Of a stretch of 64,000 nt of DNA, positions 25,901-35,846 are shown piece after piece (the stretch's first letter is position 1; every line of letters begins with the position of its first letter). Both the position numbers and the translations under genes were made by a program. The notes beneath the pieces are model-generated. The model searched no databases, was not told the DNA's origin, and worked only from the letters and a program-made list of their open reading frames with translations. Location: positions 2,062,501-2,126,500 of the forward strand of contig CATNEN010000010.1 of assembly GCA_950097015.1 (NCBI GenBank), given 5' to 3'. The stretch is from Macrostomum hystrix (lineage: Eukaryota; Platyhelminthes; Macrostomidae).

Positions 25901-28593
25901 TTGACCGAGTTGAGCACGCCGTCCTTGTGAGAGGCCGCGAGTCCGTAGCGCTCCGTGTGCAGGCCGGGGCCCCAGTTGGAGTCGTGACAGCTGGGGAACG
26001 GCATGGCGTCAGCAGCCGGCTCATCGCAGTTGATCCGGTATTCGCAGGCGGCTCTGTGCGGGTCGGCGACAGGGGCGACGCTGGATTCTTCATCTAGGAT
26101 CCCTAATGCCGAAAATCCCAAATCCCATAAAACACCGATGAACTCCCTAAACAGTAAAAAGACTACGCAGATTTTCTTCACGATACTCCCAAACCGAATG
26201 ACCGATTTTCGTGAAGGTCTTTCCACTTTAAACGTTGATCCAAAACTCTGAAAATCTAGTTTACATTTTTCAGGTACCAGAATTCGCTGTGATAGAAGTT
26301 TAGGTGGGTGTGACGGCCCCCAGTCCATGGACTGAACAGCTAGCCGTTACGAATTCGATAAGCGCCCTCACCTGTAGGTCGTCTCGAGTCCCGAATGACT
26401 CTCGCCGGCAACAGCGGCCTCCTGAGCGTACACAGTGAGGTAATAGTGGCCCACAGCCGGCAGACGGAAGTAGAACTGAATCTGATCCCTGCCGGTCTCC
26501 TGCAGGACGAACGATTTCAAATCGACGCCCCGCCAGACCTCATTGAGCTCGTCGCCATGGGCCAGCCGGTAGGTGAAGCCGGCACCGGGCCTACCGTAGC
26601 CAAGGGCCATCTGCAGCTTGCCCTCGCGAGTGTAGAGCACACCGTGAGTAGCCTGCTCAAATGACATGCCGCATTTGAAGAATTGCGATTTGGTCAGCGG
26701 CAGGTCTTCGAACTGGTCGAGAGTCAGGGGCCGCCGCAGCAGCTGCCAGAGCGGATCCTCCGGGTAGTGGCTGTACACAGCCTGCTGCGGCTCCGTCATG
26801 AAGTAGAAGTCGTCATATTCGTACACCAGATTCTCAGGCGCATTGCGCTCCGAGCTGAGGTAGCGCATTGCCCAGTGAACGTCAACTAGTTGCCAGGCGC
26901 CGTCAATGCTGATCGCGTTCCACGAGTGATTGTGCGGCTGGTCTCGGAAGCGGCAGCCGGGCCGGTACTCCACTCCCTTGGCGTAGCCGGACAGGGTGAC
27001 GCAGTTCAGGCCGGCGAAGCTGCACAGCAGCTCGTAGACGCGAGCGAAGGTGCCGCGTCTGGGGCCGCATAAAAGAACAATGGGATCAGCGTTTGCTGCT
27101 TGTATTTGGTGATAGAGCGAGATCAAAAGCGATTCAAGAGGGATAATCAAGGTTACGTCGAATAGAATCAGAGGGATGTCAGATTGATTTAAACAAAGGT
27201 CAGACAGAAACGGAGAAAGATTAAATGTAATCACATGAAAGCTTTGATGAAATCAAGGAAGGCCAGTTGGAATCGAAGGAAGGTTGGATGGAATCGAAGG
27301 AAGATCAGATAGAATCGAAGGAAGTTCTGATGGAATCGAAGGAAGATCAGATGGAATCGAAGGAAGATCAGATGAGATGGAATCGAAGGAAGATCTGATG
27401 GAATCGAAGGAAGATCTGATGGAATCGAAGGAAGATCAGATGGAATCGAAGGAAGATCTGATGGAATCGATGGAATATCAGATGGAATCGATGGAAGATC
27501 TGATGGAATCGAGGCGGCAGCGCACCTGTAGTTGGTAAGGAAAGCCTCCGGGGAGCCGCGCTCGGCGCTGGCGAACTGCAGCCGGCGCATGTCCTTGGAT
27601 GTCATCCAGCGGAAGATGACGCGCGCCCGCTCCAGCTCTGACAGACGCAGCCGGTAGACCAGATCCCACATCAGGTCGCGAAAGCCGGGGTGATCACGCC
27701 GGCTTACCTAGGAGAGTGACATCTCGTGAATATAGGCCTATTTTAATTGAGGAGGGTCGATGTTTTCAAGGATAACATTAGGGTTTGAAATCCTAGTGGG
27801 TAGCGCACATAGGGACTTACAGTCTCAAGGGATTTTACAGGCACGAAATTTGAATCCACATTGGATTCCATACGCTTGGATTTCAAATCCCGGTTAGTTC
27901 TACAGGTAAAGGATTCGAAATTTTAAGAGGCTCTGCAGGTATATTGGATAATGCATACTATGTACTGATAATGATCCTGAATTCGGAGGTAAAATATTTG
28001 AAATCACTTAAGAGGGAATTAGAGATCCCAAGAATATTTGAAATCCCAAGGAGCTTTGGAAATTCCAAGAAGATAGGAAATCCCATGATATTTGAAAACC
28101 AAATGATGGTTTAAATCCCAATTATATTGAATAGTGGAAATCCCAAAGATATTGGAAATTCAAATGACACGGGAATATCAAGACTTAAACAAGTACAGAA
28201 TTAAAATAATTGAGGACCACAATCTTGGGAGTTTACAGTTCCCATAAAATTTTATTTATAGGACTTAAAATATTAGAATACACATACTAAGGATAAAAAA
28301 ATCAAGAATAGAAGCCAGGATTTTCGATCCTAAGAATCCCTGTGATCAAAGCATCACCAAATCCAGACCCAACTCAATACCTCGATAGCGTGCTCATCGA
28401 TAGTAGCGAACACCTTGGGATCGTCATAGACCTGGTGCTTTAAGAAGTGTGGCGGTGTTGGCTGCGGAGTTTTGTCCACAAACTGTGGCCCGAGGCTGAA
28501 TGAGTCCGGAGCACGGTGCCAGCTCATGGCCAGGCCGTGTGTTGGCTGGAGTGCCAAATAAGTAACTGCAGCTAAATTGTGCATTGTGGCCAT
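10912..28593 (-). CDS. KY: Kyphoscoliosis peptidase (KY)/hillarin-like protein with two tandem transglutaminase-like units
   Basis: Exons, gene order: 28593-28381, 27707-27526, 27058-26372, 26053-25743, 24695-24463, 23787-23677, 20508-20302, 19914-19797, 17891-17850, 17468-17013, 16303-15862, 14946-14709, 13112-12882, 12638-11805, 11172-10912. All junctions are GT-AG and in phase, giving 4566 nt (1521 aa). Residues about 60-542 and 705-1521 are two homologous units. Each has a helical lead (HAIE/HALR...FW), a transglutaminase-like core (GYAKG...HSWNA...WQLVD.HWA) and KY-type beta domains ([17 protein letters not shown]). His175/Asp190 and His871/Asp886 fit the triad, but the catalytic Cys position looks like Arg132 and a Thr. 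Family members are muscle cytoskeletal/Z-disc proteins, so a scaffold role is inferred. Residues 543-700 are Gln/Pro-rich and there is a Q9 tract near the third-last exons. Alternative: exon 8 read through its donor stops at 19726, giving a separate 710-aa protein; the downstream half would then lack a clear start. The first exon may have an upstream partner. Confidence 0.8.
11173..11804 (-). other. Last KY intron, carrying a SINE
   Basis: Between the donor GCG|GTGAGT (11805/11804) and the acceptor AAACAG (11173). A tRNA-derived SINE copy occupies roughly 11341-11640. The rest is unique. Confidence 0.6.
11341..11640 (+). mobile_element. tRNA-derived SINE, family A, copy 1
   Basis: The head resembles a tRNA (TGGCAGAGCGGTTAA, then GGTCCCTGAGCTCGATT in the B-box position). 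The body includes GTGTGTGCTCAGGAGTCAG and GGCTGCGGGTCT. The same words in the same order occur in reverse orientation at 42985-43143 and partly at 54318-54355. Ends are approximate. Confidence 0.6.
12551..12577 (-). repeat. Coding CAG tract (Q9) in the KY gene
   Basis: Nine CAG codons in a row in the gene strand, in exon 12638-11805, between VSVSR and ADATES. It has the length and purity expected of a length-variable coding microsatellite. Confidence 0.85.
13160..14698. repeat. 21-bp minisatellite in a KY intron, about 73 copies
   Basis: Unit CCAGAGCCAGTCCAACCTAA plus one A, with GAA/GAG alternation and a divergent GTCTACTCT block at the low-coordinate end. It starts about 50 bp from the acceptor at 13112 and ends about 10 bp from the donor at 14709, so it fills the intron. 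Period 21 leaves the minus frames open (WFRLDWL repeats); this is not coding. Confidence 0.93.
15410..15768. repeat. 18-bp minisatellite in a KY intron, about 20 copies
   Basis: Near-perfect unit AACTCAGATCCCATCTTT. It lies about 95 bp from the exon border at 15862, preceded by degenerate relatives (CTCTGATCCCAT) from about 15110. Confidence 0.93.
15862..17468 (-). other. Second transglutaminase-like core of the KY gene
   Basis: It aligns block for block with the first unit: [55 protein letters not shown] and [12 protein letters not shown]. His and Asp of the triad are present and the nucleophile position is Thr. The exon boundary after AKG has the donor G|GTGCGC. Confidence 0.8.
16325..16885. 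repeat. 21-bp minisatellite in a KY intron, about 26 copies
   Basis: Unit GGGTGTGAATAGCAGGGTAT plus T, with a CATGGT variant. It begins about 20 bp from the acceptor of exon 16303-15862. Confidence 0.92.
17555..17760. repeat. 15-bp minisatellite in a KY intron, about 13 copies
   Basis: Unit GATATGGGATCAGAG, perfect for about nine copies and then decaying. It lies about 85 bp from the acceptor of exon 17468-17013. Confidence 0.9.
18150..18310 (-). other. Exon-like Gln/Ser-rich open segment, status unclear
   Basis: In one minus frame the segment reads [18 protein letters not shown] followed by more Ser/Gln/Ala-rich residues and a TGA. That composition matches the KY linker exons next door. 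However, its phase does not match the donor of exon 19914-19797 (phase 1) unless another exon is missed, and the direct 19797-to-17891 join already works. It may be an alternative terminal exon, a skipped exon or chance. Confidence 0.25.
18440..19600. repeat. 20-bp minisatellite in the KY linker intron, about 58 copies
   Basis: Unit TGTAGTCCCTAGTCCTATTC with many single-base variants (AATCCTGTCC, AATCATCTCC) and some shortened copies. Homogeneous blocks of an alternating 20-mer pair are visible at 18520-18900. Confidence 0.92.
20570..20905. repeat. 19-bp minisatellite upstream of KY exon 7, about 17 copies
   Basis: Unit CTCCACCCTCAAGGATCTT with AGGGATC and CTTCACC variants. It starts about 60 bp from the acceptor at 20508. 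Confidence 0.9.
21455..22288. repeat. 35-bp purine-rich minisatellite, about 24 copies
   Basis: The unit contains GGAGAGCAGGTGAAGGGAGG followed by AGGAAGGGAAGGGGC. One strand is almost purely purine, so triplex or slipped structures are possible. It lies in the long KY intron 20509-23676. Confidence 0.92.
22290..22900. other. Unique sequence in the long KY intron
   Basis: No exon is supported on either strand. It separates the 35-bp and 42-bp arrays. Confidence 0.35.
22905..23660. repeat. 42-bp minisatellite next to KY exon 6, about 18 copies
   Basis: The unit contains CTAACCTACCGAATGATCTA and CACTGCTGTATCTACCCCAC. Copies near the exon are shortened (CTACCCTACCCAATCTACTC). The array ends about 17 bp from the donor at 23677. 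Confidence 0.92.
23820..24388. repeat. 30-bp minisatellite on the other side of KY exon 6, about 19 copies
   Basis: Unit ACTTCAGGCACTACCAAAAT plus CTCATCTCAG. It begins about 33 bp from the acceptor at 23787, so the 111-bp exon 6 is sandwiched between two unrelated arrays. Confidence 0.92.
25400..25705. repeat. 23-bp minisatellite in a KY intron, about 13 copies
   Basis: Unit TAGGCCACTAAAGTACACTC plus ATC, less regular than its neighbours. It ends about 38 bp from the donor at 25743. Confidence 0.88.
26301..26345 (+). mobile_element. SINE family B, 3' fragment in a KY intron
   Basis: GGTGGGTGTGACGGCCCCCA followed by GTCCATGGACTGAACAGC matches the tail of the fuller copy at 29416-29640 closely. 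It lies in the 318-bp intron between exons 27058-26372 and 26053-25743. Confidence 0.55.
26372..27707 (-). other. First transglutaminase-like core of the KY gene
   Basis: Two exons joined at residue 132 encode the helical lead ([14 protein letters not shown]), the [11 protein letters not shown] segment, GYAKG, and the His/Asp-bearing [18 protein letters not shown]. The downstream [12 protein letters not shown] block is typical of KY proteins. The residue at the usual nucleophile position, 11 before the LLC cysteine, is Arg. Confidence 0.8.
27270..27512. repeat. 21-bp minisatellite in a KY intron, about 11 copies
   Basis: Unit GGAATCGAAGGAAGATCAGA plus T. It ends about 14 bp from the donor at 27526. 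Confidence 0.9.
27720..28380 (-). other. First KY intron
   Basis: AT-rich with scattered, non-tandem TGAAATCCCAA-like words and no ordered array. It is the only large KY intron I see without a clean minisatellite. Donor GAG|GTATTG at 28381/28380. Confidence 0.5.
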
Positions 28594-28599
28594 GGCAGT

Positions 28600-29415
28600 G
28601 CAAGTTTTTGTAACTCAATAACTAAATCTTATTTAAATAGCCTAACTTCAGAAGTAAAACAGAACCTACATAAAGTAGGCAAGTCAAGTATTAAGTACCG
28701 ATATTATTATAAAGGTAAGTGTTGCAAATCATAAGCATGTGTAATAAATTAGGAATATTTATAAAAATGTTTTTTCTTCTTAATAAATTGTAATAGTTCG
28801 AATTTTTTAATAGTTTAATTTAACTTTAAGTTTATAATAATAACCTAACATGCCTGATGTCCATATTGCTCATGACCATACTAGTCTGGAAAAACGTTGG
28901 ACATGGTCAGGTGTTGCCTACCAAATTTATATTTAGTGTGTTTGGTGTGTACTTGCATATAATTGAATTCTTGGAATGCACACTTAGTGCTCAAGGCAAG
29001 TATAATAATCAGCTATGGGCACTAAGAGCATTAAAATGTTCATTTGGTTAACAAAGTAAATGAAATTGAAGCGTGTTAAGAATGGCAGTTAGAAATATTT
29101 TTACAATATAACAATAAAAAGTTAGTTTTGCATAAGTACAATAAGGTTACTCAAGTCAATTTGTGTTACCCCAATTGTTCTTAGATTTATTTCGAGATAG
29201 ATAATACTAACAAAGTGTCCTTTTTAGAAATGTACAAGTATCAATTACTAAAAACGTGGCATTTCAACTTTCTAGGCTTAGTGTCATTATAAAATCTTAA
29301 GATAATTTTGGGTATATTGGTTGTTTTGGTTATGTGGTTATAAAATTTTGTTTGCTCTTTAGTACAATTACAATTTTTTAAAAGTGAAAATGAATCTTTC
29401 TTTACTATATATAAA
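28600..29415. other. AT-rich spacer upstream of the KY gene
   Basis: No coding or RNA feature recognised. It should contain the KY promoter or further 5' exons, but I cannot point to them. Confidence 0.35.
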
Positions 29416-29640
29416 CTGAGGTTAGGGCGTTGGACTCCCAACTTGAAGGTCGAGGGTTCGATTCCCAACTCCACTGGAACAATTTGTGTGCTTTAGCAAG
29501 ACACTTAACTCTGCATTGGTTCAGTTCACCTAGCTGTTAAATGGGTACCAGCATCAGCTGGGATAATTGAAGGTGGGTGTGGCATCCCCCCAGTCCATGG
29601 ACTGAAAAGCTGTACACAGCCTTCAGATGTGCCGCACAAT
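29416..29640 (+). mobile_element. tRNA-derived SINE, family B
   Basis: A tRNA-like head (TTAGGGCGTTGGACTCCCAA, then the B box GGGTTCGATTCCC at about 29454-29466) is followed by a body with AGCAAGACACTTAACTCTGC and GCTGTTAAATGGGTACC. That body is of the kind seen in several invertebrate SINE families. A tail fragment is repeated at 26301. Confidence 0.65.
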
Positions 29641-29953
29641 GGCTGCGGCTGCACATCTGGCTGCACATCTGCACATAAACTGACAAATAGAATTTGTTTA
29701 GTAATAGGCAAGGTATGAAAGAAAGCAGTGTGATTGAATTCAATAGGACTCTTATTAAGTTATTTTTTATTTATTTATTTTCTTTATTACTACTTATTAC
29801 TTATTACTGAGCAGTCTGCTTCAATCTCTGCTTCAGCTTTGGAACTTAAATTTTAATGTGAATCATTTCTGGAGCTTGAGTTGAGCTTCTGAGACTTCTA
29901 GTCACTAATCAACTAGTGACTCGAGCCTGTATATTTGAATCAATAAACAAACA

Positions 29954-32318
29954 TTAACCCTCTGGTTAGATACAGTCCAGTGGATCCCAGAAGGGAATTT
30001 TTTAATTACATTGTAATGGAACTACTGAATATAATTGGCTCAAATTTTATGAGAATTTGTATATTTATACCATCTACAAGTGGGTGGAATTTTATGTCAA
30101 TCGGACTAACAGATCAAAAGTTGTTTGTAGTTATATTGTTCCAGACTTTTGGGGTCAAATGGACCCCACTGCATTGACTATATAAATTATACCTAAATAT
30201 GCTCGTAGAAGGGTGGTTCTTATCAAATGGGGCCATTAACATCATCCCAAAAACTATAAAAGGAGAAACAGGGAGGCCGAAAAATAAGGAAAGTAAATCT
30301 GTATAATATACCAGTTCACAACTTCCCAACTTTCAAGTTCACAATTTGACATAGAAAATGGCAAATGCCAGACCAACTCAAGCAGCCAAATCCACAGCAT
30401 TGAATTCCCTCCTTGGGACAGATATCCAAGTCCCAGATGCACAGGCTGATCTCAAAGATTCAGATGAATATGAAACCTTGTCTGACATTGCTGACAAAGA
30501 ACTTGAGGTCACACTTTCAGCGGAAAATGAAAGAGTGCGAGCTCCCAATCATAGTCACCCCAGCCTGAAGTGCAAGCAGAGCTAGGTGATGCTTCCTAGT
30601 GGTCAGGTGTGGCTCAAGAATGCTCCTCCCAGGTTTGGACAGCGCCAAGCACGCAACATTTTGCGCCTCCAGCCAGGCATCACGTAGTATGCAGCAGGAA
30701 GGATTCGGGACAAAGAATCATTGTTCAAAATGTTGTTCGATAATGATATGGTCAACACAATTATGATTGAGACAAACTGTGAAGCAGTCAGGGTGATTGG
30801 TCAAGTGTGGTCTGCGACTACACGTAAGGAAATATTCAGGTTCATCAGACTGTGCATTTTACATGGAGAGTTCAAAGGCAACACGGAAAGCATCGAGGAG
30901 CTATGGAGCCAAGAATGCAGATGCAAAATATTTTGAGTCAATGAGCCTGACACACTTAAAAAAATGTTGTTTTCTCCGTTTTGATAATCACAAAACTAGG
31001 ACAGCCCAATTGCAGCAGGACAAGCTTGCAGCAATCGGCTTACTGCTCGATGGTCTTGTTAGCAACTCACAGAAGAGCTTCAATCCATCTGGAACAGTAA
31101 TGATCAATGAACAACTGTTTTCCATACATAGGTCGCTGCCACTACATCCAGTACATGCCAATGAAGCCAGCAAAGTACGGCCTGAAATTCTGGTGCCTGA
31201 ATGATTCTGCTACAGCTTACTGCTGGAATTTTCAGATGTATACTGGACAAGATGAGGGCAGGGAGCTTAGCTTGGGTGAGCATGTTGTGCTAAGGCTAGC
31301 TGTAGGGCTTCGAGGTTCTGGAGTGGGCATTACCGTGGACAACTTTTTTGCTCACTCAACCTTGCCAGATGCCTGTTGCACTGGAACATCACTCTCCTTG
31401 GGAGCATGAGATTGCACAGGTGAGAAGTACCCTCGCAGATGAGAACTTGTCGAGGAAGGGAGCTTCACTCTACAGAATTTGTGCACACCAAAGAGGATCA
31501 GATTCAGCTAGCGACATACAAAGCCAAGCCGAACAAGGTCATCCTGATTCTCTCGAGCCAGCACAATAACCCAGATATATCAAACCATGCAGCTAACAAG
31601 CTGCATGGTAATCCTTAACTACAATGCAACCAAAGGGGGCACAGATTTGATGGATCAGATGACATCCTGCTACTCAACCAAGTACAAGTCAAGGCACTGG
31701 CATGTTGCAATGTTCTGTAACTTGCTCAACATTGCTTGCCTGAGCTCTTTTGTGCTACACCAGGCTGTCTTTCCAGCACATTTCAGAAATGCACTGCATT
31801 GACGAAGACTGTACTTGGTATCCCTTGGTGTGGCTTTGATGCTACCACTAAGGGCCCAGCAAGCTGCCAATCAAGCAGCTGCTGCATGCCCTCCTCACCA
31901 ACCTGCTGCTGCAGTTGCAAAAGGCAGATGTCACATGTGCAGTCAATCAGCTGATCACAAGACTTGGACACAGTGTTCCATTTGCCAGAAGTACTGCTGC
32001 ACTGAGCATCTACAAGGAGTTTGTATGTAATGCATGGGTGCCAACTTTAGTTCCACACATTCATAGCTATAAGTCAAATTTTCATCAAGATAAAAATCAT
32101 TTATTTTGTCAAAAAATATATCTATTTATAATATATTTCAGGTACATTTGAAAAATAACCATTCATTAAATCATTAATTGTTTCAATAACTAAGTAATGT
32201 CTAGTTAATAATAATTTATTAAATTAATAATAAATAAAATCCACAGGATAAATGTTAGGGTCCAATAGACCCCAAATATCACAAACGTAGTATTTTTTAT
32301 CAACAGTTTAAGGGTTAA
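29954..32318 (+). mobile_element. Degenerate piggyBac transposon bounded by TTAA
   Basis: TTAA sites at 29954-29957 and 32315-32318 are followed inward on each strand by CCCTCTGGTT and CCCTTAAACT, so the element is about 2.36 kb. Subterminal palindromes GGGTCAAATGGACCCC (about 30152) and GGGTCCAATAGACCCC (about 32258) are typical of piggyBac-like ends. The interior encodes broken transposase. Confidence 0.8.
30358..32027 (+). pseudogene. Broken piggyBac transposase
   Basis: Segments in all three plus frames match the family order: an N-terminal acidic region; MLFDNDMVNTIMIETN; VMINEQLFSIHR; MPMKPAKYGLKFWCLND; GITVDNFFAHSTLP; KGGTDLMDQMTSCYSTKYKS followed by RHWH; and a C-terminal Cys-rich zinc-binding block (CHMCS...CSICQKYCCTEH). 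Stops interrupt it near 30583 and 30690, and at least three frameshifts follow. The first catalytic Asp (family form IDEQ) is Asn here. It cannot encode an active enzyme. The family moves DNA by cut-and-paste at TTAA. Confidence 0.85.
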
Positions 32319-32319
32319 T

Positions 32320-35300
32320 AGATTAAAAAATAATATGATTTGAAGTTCTCCCGATGAAACAGATAAAAAGACTATTTCATTTTTAACTTTACCTTTTTAA
32401 TGGAATAACAGACAAGACCACAGTCTTGTTCAAAATTAAGCCCATTATAGTTAATAATTATTGCTTTTTTAATTAACTCTAATAAACCTTGCTATTATAT
32501 TATATGAAACACAAGTTAACTTGCCTATCACTCAGAAATAATTATGGATGTGTAGCACTAAATTTACCTAATATTAGGGTAATGTATCATCAACCAAACA
32601 AGAATGTGTATTTTTTTAACTTCAAACCTAAGCTACAGATTTTCTATTCAAGATATGATGATAAATCAAAAGCCAAGTTATAGAAAACAGTTACATCTTT
32701 CTAAAAAGTATCTGCCTTTGCTATTTTGTCAAATAGAAAAAAGTTATTCCTGCTTTTTATCTAAAACTGAACAATGATTTTCATGTATCTTCAAACCAAA
32801 CAGCGAATTTGATGTTTGGTTTTACTATTTGAGTGAGTGGTTTAATCTTATTTTTAAGGAGTGATCTATCATGAATTATGTCATTTGAAAGCATTTTTCA
32901 TGCTCTATAAATAACTACATTTATGGTCATTTAATTGGCAAGCAACCGCATACAATCTTTGTCTAAAGTACATACTGAAAAAATGTTGTTAAAAAGTATG
33001 CTTTTGCAATAAAAATTTCTACTGAAACATCAATATCTTTTTTTCCTCTTAATGCTTCATTGCACATCATGCCTCAGCTTGTAGATAATTTCTTCAACTT
33101 TCAAATTAGTTGTTCTGTGAAACACAATAGCTTGTTTCTATCTTGCACAAGACCAAGGAAGGAGTCAAAATTCTTGTTCGGTTTTGAAGATACACTGTTC
33201 GGTTGATGATACATTACCCTAATTCTTATAAAATAATAGTAACAAATAAGTAAGCCTGTAAGGTTGTTGACATTGACAACTGAGGACAACTGAGGACAAC
33301 TGAGGACAACTGAGGACATTGACAACTGACAACAAAAAGGAATAGAAAATTTCCTTTGTCTTATTGCCTATTTATCAGATATTTTACATTGGCAGAGAGG
33401 CTTGAGGCTTTGAAATTTAGACTTTATTATTTGAAAGATAATTTTGTAAGACAAAAAACTGTCATGCAATTAAATATCAAACTTGCATTTTACTTTTAAG
33501 CATTACAAAATAAAAATGTTTGCCTGCACTCTAGCCTTCCATTATTTTCATGCACCTGGTATGATCTTGACCAGGGCTTAATTTATGCATAGTCATCCAC
33601 ATTTTTTTTTATTCTAAACACAAGAAAATGTTGAAGGATTCAACTTGAAAAGTTCCTAAGTCCAGAAGACTTAGGGAGACGAAGACAAAAAAGACTGTCT
33701 TTTAACCCAAATAGGAAATACATGAAGCTATTATAACAAGTATTGTACACATCAGTTATGATATATGAGTATCATGTGGTAAATTTTGTGTTTCGATACT
33801 TTGTGTAATTTACCACTTTTATTCCCTATCCTGAATCATTTCCACTCTGCATTTTATAATTGTAGTACTCGTGTATGCCTGGTACAATTAATCGTAAGGG
33901 GTTTGGATAGTGGCCTTTTATTACGTACGCTTATTTAGCTCGATTTGAGCTAGATATACTTATTTAGCTAAAAAATAGATAGGGTATTTTGAAAATGAAC
34001 ACTTAAAGCAGCATATTATATTTTTTGGGTAATGAGTTTCAAATGAGATTCCTAGAATTCGATATTACAATCGATGCCAGTTTGAAATTCAGTATGTTTC
34101 TAGAATACCAATAGAACAAATTAATAATGCTAGAAAAAAGTAATATTTTTCTAAATAGTTTATTGGTCATCCTTTTGGCACAAAAAACGAGAAAAAAATC
34201 TGCGCTTTAAATGAATAGGCAATAGTATAAATGCTTGACGATATTTTGCTCCTGATATGTGCGACAGGAAATTCTAATTTGTTGTATTTGTTGTGATTTA
34301 ACGTGTGCAGGAGTTCGTTTAGTTAGACAAAACGATGGCATCACCGCTTACTTAATTATAAATATAAGTAAATATGAGGGGGGAAAGACTAAGTGATGAT
34401 ATAATTTGTACGATAGGTTTTGTATGAAGTTAGTGAATTGCGAAAATTGACTGGCAATCTGTCTCGTTGCTTTTACATTTGATAGATTAATTAAATTGCC
34501 TAGCTATTGCTCGTCTTAATTCAATCATGCCCGCTTCTCATTGAAATTCGCCATCAGTCAATGCGGCATGAGTGGAATTCGATTTGCAGTAGTCCTCATC
34601 TGGCGTTAAATTTCACCGAATCAGTGGATTGCCAGGATGCAAAATTAGCATATTTTACATGCTTCGAAATTGCCACTTGCTAAGGCTAAAATGATGACAC
34701 TGAATTGGCAGCAATAAAATTTGAGCATCACAGTTAAGTGCTCAGTTTTAAGAGGACAGCTGCTAAATATAGTTGTTTAGTTTTCTACCAAAATGACTAA
34801 CGCCATTCAGGAAGACCCCAGAGTGTTTTTAATGCTGACAGTGTAGCCGTGTTATTGCACGACGGAGACAAACATTTTGGACAGACTGGCCTTCGTCAAA
34901 ACTGTTTTGTTGAAACACAAAATTATAACAACAAATATGACCGTTGGTAGACAAGGTATAGTAGACACAAAATAAAACATGCTAATAAGTCATCGTTGTA
35001 TACTAAAGTACGAACTAATAATCTCTGTTAACTGGAGCCTGCTAATATAAATATATAGGTTGATGAAAGAGAATCTAAAACGTGCTGACAAATTTCATCA
35101 AGTGTCCGGTCAAACAAGCGAGATTTGAAGCGCCTTCAGTTGCGGAATTTCACTTCGGACGCAGAAATTTTTTGTTAAAAGTAAGCTTAAGGATGGGCCA
35201 TCAAGCCACAAGGAATGAAAAATAATATTTAACGATAGTTATGTTTAACGAACAACAAAGTGCACTGAATGTGCGTTGGGTATCATAATTTCATAATGTC

Positions 35301-35846
35301 ATAATGTGACTGGATTGTAAATGACTGCCAAAATGTGACACTTTGAAAATCACTCTTTTCACTTTCTTTTGGTCGGATCCTGGAAAAAATATTTTTTCAC
35401 ACAGGAAAGGATTTCAAGATCCTTCAAGGTGAAGAAACTTGAGTAGATCAAGCTAAAGACGCAAAAACTCAAAATCACGGTGGAGATCAGTCACGTGCTA
35501 GGTTTCAGGGGTTCCTGACTATGCATTTCTAAAAATAGCAGCAAATCAACCGAAGTGGCCCATCAAATTCTGAAGACCGGTGCGAACCAGAGATGGGTGT
35601 TGCGCCTCCCTAGCCAACCAGTTCTGGCAACTGTTAGGAAATAGATTTTCGATGTGCTCGTTAAAACTTGGATTTGATCGCAAATAATCGATAACTCTAC
35701 TAACAACACCTATGTTTTTTTACCCTTCAACTATATTCAGAATTCACCATTCGTCTTGTCACCATTCTCAAGAATCACAGAATCCCCCCAAACACGGATC
35801 CTCCATGTTTCACTCTCCGCTGTCATCGTTAAAGTTCTTGGTCTCC
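32320..35846. other. AT-rich intergenic region
   Basis: Apart from the possible MITE and a few copies of GACAACTGAG at 33275-33318, I see no gene, RNA or ordered repeat. The ZnT 3' untranslated region should lie just left of 35847. Confidence 0.4.
32573..33223. mobile_element. Possible MITE with 28-bp inverted repeats
   Basis: ATTAGGGTAATGTATCATCA plus CCAAACA at 32573-32600 returns inverted at 33196-33223 with one mismatch. A further related word lies at about 32785 and an inverted partial copy at about 33168. There is no coding sequence between them and no clear target duplication. Confidence 0.45.

Noticed and set aside
29416-29470. A functional tRNA gene
   Set aside because: The B box is good but no closed acceptor stem forms, and the body continues into SINE sequence that is repeated elsewhere in the window.
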